A DNA stretch of 37,776 nucleotides from an uncultured Bacteroidales bacterium (GTDB taxonomy: Bacteria; Bacteroidota; Bacteroidia; Bacteroidales; P3), in contig ONBB01000021.1 of assembly GCA_900315935.1 (NCBI GenBank), forward strand, positions 1 through 37,776, in the 5' to 3' direction. The notes under the pieces are model-generated. The model worked only from the letters and a program-made list of their open reading frames with translations, did no database searches and had not been told where the DNA came from. This document shows positions 34,762 to 37,776 of this stretch, in pieces (position 1 is the first letter of the stretch; every line of letters begins with the position of its first letter). The position numbers and the translations under genes are program-made.

Positions 34762-35751
34762 ACACAGCAGGAGATAGACCAAATGTACATGCGGCGATGT
34801 CTGCAGCTGGCTGCCAACGGGCTGGGGCGCGTGAGGCCCAACCCGTTGGTGGGGTGTGTGGTCGTCAGTCAAGATGAAGGTGGAAAGATGAGAGTGGTCA
34901 GCGAGGGCTACCACCAGGAATACGGCCACAACCACGCCGAGCGCAACGCACTGCAGCGCGAACTTTCAACTTTCAACTTCCAACTTTCAACTTTATATGT
35001 CAACCTCGAGCCCTGCTCGCACCACGGCAAGACGCCGCCCTGCGCCGACCTCATCATCGAGAAAGGGATAAAAAGGGTGGTGTGCTGCAACGACGACCCC
35101 AACCCGCTGGTGGCCGGCTGCGGTTTCGCCAAGCTGGAGGCCGCCGGCATCGAGGTGGTGCGCCACGTGCTCGAGGAGGAGGGCCGCCGCCTCAACCGCC
35201 GCTTCTTCACCTACATGGAGCAGCGCCGCCCGTACATTATATTAAAATGGGCCCAGAGCGCCGACGGATTCTTGGCGCCCGACACGCCCGGCCCCTACTG
35301 GCTGAGCACGCCGCGGCAGAACCGCCTCAACCACCGCTGGCGCACCGAGGAGGCTGCCATCCTGGTGGGCAGCGAGACATACCTCCGCGACCGCCCGTCG
35401 CTCACGGCACGGCACTTCCTGGGGCCGCATCCGCTGCCCGTGGTACTGGACAGAAGGGGACGCATCCCTGTAGGGACGCAGCGTGCTGCGTCCGCAGAAG
35501 GCATGCCCACTGCAGACACGGTGCGCCGTGTCCCTACAATTTTGCGGAGCCAGACTGTCGAGGAAGCCCTGCACGAGCTGTACGAACTTAAGGTGCAGTC
35601 CGTCATCGTCGAGGGCGGCCGCCAGGTGCTGGATGCCTTCCTCGAGAGCGGCCTCTACGACGAGGTGCGCATCCTCCGCAGCCCCCTGCGCCTCGAAGCG
35701 GGCCTGCCGGCGCCGGATGTACCTCAAGGTGTTGACATTCAGTGGTTCTAA
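34759..35751 (+). CDS. ribD: Bifunctional riboflavin biosynthesis deaminase/reductase
   Basis: RibD deaminates and then reduces the pyrimidine intermediate of riboflavin synthesis. The 330-residue protein has the zinc deaminase motifs HAE (59-61) and PCSHHGKTPPC (85-95) and a C-terminal reductase domain (ILKWAQSADGFLAP, EEAAILVGSETYLRDRP, SVIVEGGRQVLDAFL). Two repeat-derived segments are translated: residues 69-79 (LSTFNFQLSTL, heptamer array) and about 237-260 (palindromic element). Both fall between conserved blocks, so the enzyme may still work. No FMN riboswitch lies upstream. Confidence 0.94.
   Translation: MTQQEIDQMYMRRCLQLAANGLGRVRPNPLVGCVVVSQDEGGKMRVVSEGYHQEYGHNHAERNALQRELSTFNFQLSTLYVNLEPCSHHGKTPPCADLIIEKGIKRVVCCNDDPNPLVAGCGFAKLEAAGIEVVRHVLEEEGRRLNRRFFTYMEQRRPYIILKWAQSADGFLAPDTPGPYWLSTPRQNRLNHRWRTEEAAILVGSETYLRDRPSLTARHFLGPHPLPVVLDRRGRIPVGTQRAASAEGMPTADTVRRVPTILRSQTVEEALHELYELKVQSVIVEGGRQVLDAFLESGLYDEVRILRSPLRLEAGLPAPDVPQGVDIQWF
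34961..34995 (+). repeat. Heptamer array inside ribD, 5 x 7 bp
   Basis: Units AACTTTC, AACTTTC, AACTTCC, AACTTTC, AACTTTA. Translated as LSTFNFQLSTL between the HAE and PCxxxG motifs of the deaminase domain. It is the longest of the five arrays. Confidence 0.85.
35469..35538 (+). repeat. REP/MITE-like palindromic element inside ribD
   Basis: The outer arms TGTAGGGAC (35469-35477) and GTCCCTACA (35530-35538) are perfect inverted repeats. Inside are two hairpins, GGACGCAGC-GT-GCTGCGTCC (35474-35493) and GACACGG-TGCG-CCGTGTC. The 70 bp are translated in frame within RIPVGTQRAASAEGMPT and TVRRVPTIL. The form is like short palindromic dispersed repeats of Bacteroidetes; no second copy is in this window. 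Confidence 0.75.
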
Positions 35752-35785
35752 GCACATCATACCATCGCCTCCCCCCACAAGAGGG

Positions 35786-35852
35786 CCATAAGCTTCCATA
35801 TCCTTCCAGTGCCTTTGTATTCCCCTACCATTCCCCTACCGTTCCCCTACCG
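35786..35852 (+). repeat. 67-bp dispersed element, copy 2, ending in three 11-bp tandem repeats
   Basis: Near-identical to 19033-19099 (three differences). The tandem units are TTCCCCTACCA, TTCCCCTACCG, TTCCCCTACCG (35820-35852). It starts 34 nt after the ribD stop and ends 47 nt before the rplM promoter. Confidence 0.85.
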
Positions 35853-35899
35853 CCTCCCGGCCGCGCGACATCCATTTTTGGAAAAATTATGAAATAAAT

Positions 35900-35930
35900 T
35901 TTGCCGGTTAAAAAAATGTTCGTAACTTTG
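35900..35930 (+). promoter_or_regulatory. Promoter of rplM-rpsI-rpsB
   Basis: TTTG at 35900-35903, a 19-nt spacer and TAACTTTG at 35923-35930 followed by CA. The -33 box is extended to AATTTTGCC as in other strong promoters here. It leaves a long leader of about 160 nt before rplM. Confidence 0.8.
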
Positions 35931-35970
35931 CACTCTCTAAAAATGATGCGCACGCACGAGGTTTACCCGT

Positions 35971-35994
35971 CCAACTGCTTGTGTGTCAGATTGG
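35971..35994 (+). promoter_or_regulatory. Hairpin in the rplM leader, candidate L13 control site
   Basis: CCAACTG (35971-35977) pairs with CAG-A-TTGG (35987-35994, one A bulge) around a 9-nt loop. An alternative pairing joins ACGCACGAG (35952-35960) to CTTGTGTGT (35978-35986). The roughly 160-nt leader is unusually long for this window. L13 represses rplM-rpsI in E. coli; a like role here is inference. Confidence 0.4.
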
Positions 35995-36097
35995 TAAGTA
36001 TGCAGGCCAACTATCCGTCGGCGGCCGAAATATGCGTCAGTCTAGAGGAATTATGAACAATTGAACAGAAAAACATCATCGTTAGTAAAATAAAAAA

Positions 36098-36553
36098 ATG
36101 AGCACACTGAGCTACAAAACCGTATCAGCCAACAAGCAGACCGTCACCAAGGAGTGGGTCCTGGTTGATGCCGAAGGACAGACCGTGGGTCGTCTGGCCA
36201 CCCGCGTGGCCAACATCCTGCGCGGAAAGACCAAGCCCTGCTTCACCCCCCATGTGGACTGCGGCGACAACGTCATCATCATCAACGCCGAGAAGTGCGT
36301 CTTCACCGGCAAGAAGGAGACCGACAAAATCTACCAGCGCTACACCGGCTACCCCGGCGGCCAGCGCGAAACCAACCCTGCCAAGGTGCGTGCCACCTTC
36401 CCCGAGCGCATCCTCGAGCACGCCATCAAGGGCATGCTCCCCAAGAACCGCCTCGGCGCCCAGCTCTACCGCAACCTCTACGTCTATGCCGGTAGCGAGC
36501 ACCCCCACCAGGGCCAGAACCCCAAAGCCATCAATATTAACGAAGTAAGATAA
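36098..36553 (+). CDS. rplM: 50S ribosomal protein L13
   Basis: L13 is an early 50S assembly protein. The 151-residue product has WVLVDAEGQTVGRLATRVAN, the GDNVIIINAEK strand, KIYQRYTGYPGG and AIKGMLPKNRLG, all L13 signatures. rpsI follows after 9 nt, the universal L13-S9 pair. Codons are strongly C-ending as in other highly expressed genes here. Confidence 0.97.
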   Translation: MSTLSYKTVSANKQTVTKEWVLVDAEGQTVGRLATRVANILRGKTKPCFTPHVDCGDNVIIINAEKCVFTGKKETDKIYQRYTGYPGGQRETNPAKVRATFPERILEHAIKGMLPKNRLGAQLYRNLYVYAGSEHPHQGQNPKAININEVR

Positions 36554-36562
36554 GAATAAGAT

Positions 36563-36952
36563 ATGGCAGAAGTAATCAACACCATTGGTAGAAGAAAGAC
36601 CGCCGTCGCCCGCATCTACATGACCCCCGGCAATGGCGAGATCAAGGTCAACGGCCGCGACTACAAAGAGTATTTCCCCACCGGTCCGCTGCAGTACATC
36701 GTCGGCCAGGCTTTCGCCGTCGCTGACGCCGAAGGCAAATGGGATGTCAAGGCCAACCTCGACGGTGGCGGCATCACCGGCCAGGCCCAGGCCCTCCGCA
36801 TGGCCATAGCCCGCGCCCTTTGCGAGAACAACATCGAGGACCGCCCCGCCCTCAAGAAGGAAGGCTTCCTCATGCGCGACCCCCGTATGGTCGAGCGTAA
36901 GAAACCCGGTCAGCCCAAGGCCCGCAAACGCTTCCAGTTCAGCAAGCGCTAG
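36563..36952 (+). CDS. rpsI: 30S ribosomal protein S9
   Basis: S9 reaches the P-site tRNA with its C-terminal tail. The 129-residue protein has NTIGRRKTAVARIYMTPGNG, GGGITGQAQALRMAIARAL and ends KKPGQPKARKRFQFSKR, the conserved basic tail. A 143-nt structured spacer without a promoter match separates it from rpsB. Confidence 0.97.
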   Translation: MAEVINTIGRRKTAVARIYMTPGNGEIKVNGRDYKEYFPTGPLQYIVGQAFAVADAEGKWDVKANLDGGGITGQAQALRMAIARALCENNIEDRPALKKEGFLMRDPRMVERKKPGQPKARKRFQFSKR

Positions 36953-36969
36953 TCTAGAAAGTTTAGTAT

Positions 36970-37058
36970 CCAAACTGTCAGGATGCTCCGTTGTATTGCC
37001 ACAGTGCGCTGCATAGGACAGCCGCTAAATACAACCCAAAGGACTGCCTGACGGTTGG
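36970..37058 (+). promoter_or_regulatory. Structured leader of rpsB, candidate autoregulatory RNA
   Basis: Nested inverted repeats: outer CCAA-A-CTGTCAGG (36970-36982) with CCTGACGGTTGG (37047-37058), 12 pairs with one bulged A and one G-U; middle GTTGTATT (36990-36997) with AATACAAC (37028-37035), 8 perfect pairs; inner GCTG (37008-37011) with CAGC (37019-37022), or alternatively CAG/CTG at 37002-37011. It ends 37 nt before the rpsB ATG, with no U tract and no promoter box. S2 represses rpsB translation in E. coli; the same logic is inferred here. Confidence 0.6.
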
Positions 37059-37095
37059 CACAGAAAGTAAAAAAACAAAAAGGAAAGTAAACACA

Positions 37096-37776
37096 ATGAA
37101 CGAACTCAAATTCGAAGAACTGCTCGAGGCTGGTTGCCACTTCGGCCACCTCAAGCGCAAATGGAATCCCAAAATGGCTCCCTATATCTTCAAGGAGCAC
37201 AACGGCATCCACGTCATCGACCTCCAGAAGACCATCGCCAAGGCCGACGAGGCCGCCGCTGCCCTGAAGCAGATGGCTCGCTCCGGCAAGAAGGTCCTCT
37301 TCGTGGCCACCAAGAAGCAGGCCAAGGAAGTGGTCGCCGAGATGGCCAAGACCGTCGACATGCCCTTCGTTACCGAGCGTTGGCCCGGCGGCATGCTCAC
37401 CAACTTCCAGACCATCCGCAAGGCCGTCAAGAAGATGAACAGCCTCGATGCCCTGATGCACGACAAGGATTTCAACAATATCTCCAAGCGTGAGCGCCTC
37501 CAGGTGCAGCGCGAGCGCGCCAAGCTCGACAAGAACCTCGGCTCTATCGCCGACCTCACCCGTCTGCCCAGCGCCCTCTTTGTCATCGACATCAACAAGG
37601 AGCACATCGCCGTCGCCGAGGCCCGCCGCTTGAACATCCCCACCTTCGCCCTCGTGGACACCAACACCAACCCCGAGCTTATCGACTTCCCGATTCCCGC
37701 TAACGATGATGCGTCGAAGTCGATTGCCGCCATCCTCAAGCACATGTGCGAGGCCATCCAGGAAGGTCTGAACGAG
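37096..37776 (+). CDS. rpsB: 30S ribosomal protein S2, 3' end outside window
   Basis: The frame is open from ATG 37096 to the right edge, 227 residues, lacking the last few tens. It shows the S2 signatures LLEAGCHFGHLKRKWNPKM, NGIHVIDLQKT, FVTERWPGGMLTNFQTI and PSALFVIDINKEHIAVAEA. S2 is a late 30S protein that docks S1 in other bacteria. rplM-rpsI-rpsB, probably followed by tsf outside the window, fits a Bacteroidetes operon. Confidence 0.96.
   Translation, partial: MNELKFEELLEAGCHFGHLKRKWNPKMAPYIFKEHNGIHVIDLQKTIAKADEAAAALKQMARSGKKVLFVATKKQAKEVVAEMAKTVDMPFVTERWPGGMLTNFQTIRKAVKKMNSLDALMHDKDFNNISKRERLQVQRERAKLDKNLGSIADLTRLPSALFVIDINKEHIAVAEARRLNIPTFALVDTNTNPELIDFPIPANDDASKSIAAILKHMCEAIQEGLNE

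Noticed and set aside
34419-34841. A 140-codon minus-strand ORF across module B and the ribD start
   Set aside because: Its first 75 codons run through the divergent promoter module and ribD; only the part from 34616 has a promoter at the right distance.
961-34995. CRISPR array
   Set aside because: The repeats are contiguous 7-bp or 11-bp units without spacers, and no cas gene is present.
1-37776. tRNA or rRNA genes
   Set aside because: I looked through the intergenic stretches for cloverleaf-like arms and conserved tRNA loops and saw none; this was by eye, not by a covariance search.

Overview
The window is a chromosomal segment from an anaerobic Bacteroidales bacterium. Several observations point there: a type IX secretion sorting domain at the left edge, Bacteroidetes-type promoters (TTTG, about 19-20 nt, then TAnnTTTG) before most transcription units, A-rich start-codon leaders with few Shine-Dalgarno sites, family proteins such as DUF5606, DUF4491 and DUF4595-like lipoproteins, a 2[4Fe-4S] ferredoxin, and str-S10-spc-alpha gene order without tuf. 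GC is moderately high and codons mostly end in C. Species cannot be named from this sequence.

Layout. 1-259: 3' end of a T9SS cargo gene. 576-18937: one long co-directional ribosomal run, rpsL-rpsG-fusA-rpsJ-rplCDWB-rpsS-rplV-rpsC-rplP-rpmC-rpsQ-rplNXE-rpsNH-rplFR-rpsE-rpmD-rplO-secY-map-infA-rpmJ-rpsMKD-rpoA-rplQ, closed by a clear terminator; rplW carries a frameshift. 19186-25318: pyrK-pyrD (dihydroorotate oxidation), a BadF-type sugar kinase, a DUF5606 protein, a lipoprotein and metG. 25319-25767: a gene graveyard with an ISL3 transposase tail and a minus-strand C-terminal fragment. 25768-29302: an outer-membrane porin-like protein, a Gate-domain membrane transporter, a CPBP intramembrane protease and a DUF4491 protein in one tight run. 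29492-29659: ferredoxin. 29722-33541, minus strand: an orphan RelE/Gp49-type toxin fragment, an ABC exporter, a Y-family polymerase and a YolD-like protein. 33542-34758: two related divergent promoter modules around degraded gene stubs and a lipoprotein gene. 34759-35751: ribD. 35900-37776: promoter and structured leader, then rplM-rpsI and rpsB (cut by the window edge).

The coding content is mostly housekeeping, and I found no convincing new defence or biosynthetic system. The less explained signals lie between and inside genes: heptamer (7-bp) repeat arrays inserted in four protein genes and one ribosomal spacer; a 67-bp element ending in three 11-bp repeats, present after rplQ and before rplM; a 69-bp divergent-promoter module present twice with conserved geometry; a palindromic element translated in frame within ribD; and long nested inverted repeats in the rpsB leader that look like an autoregulatory RNA.
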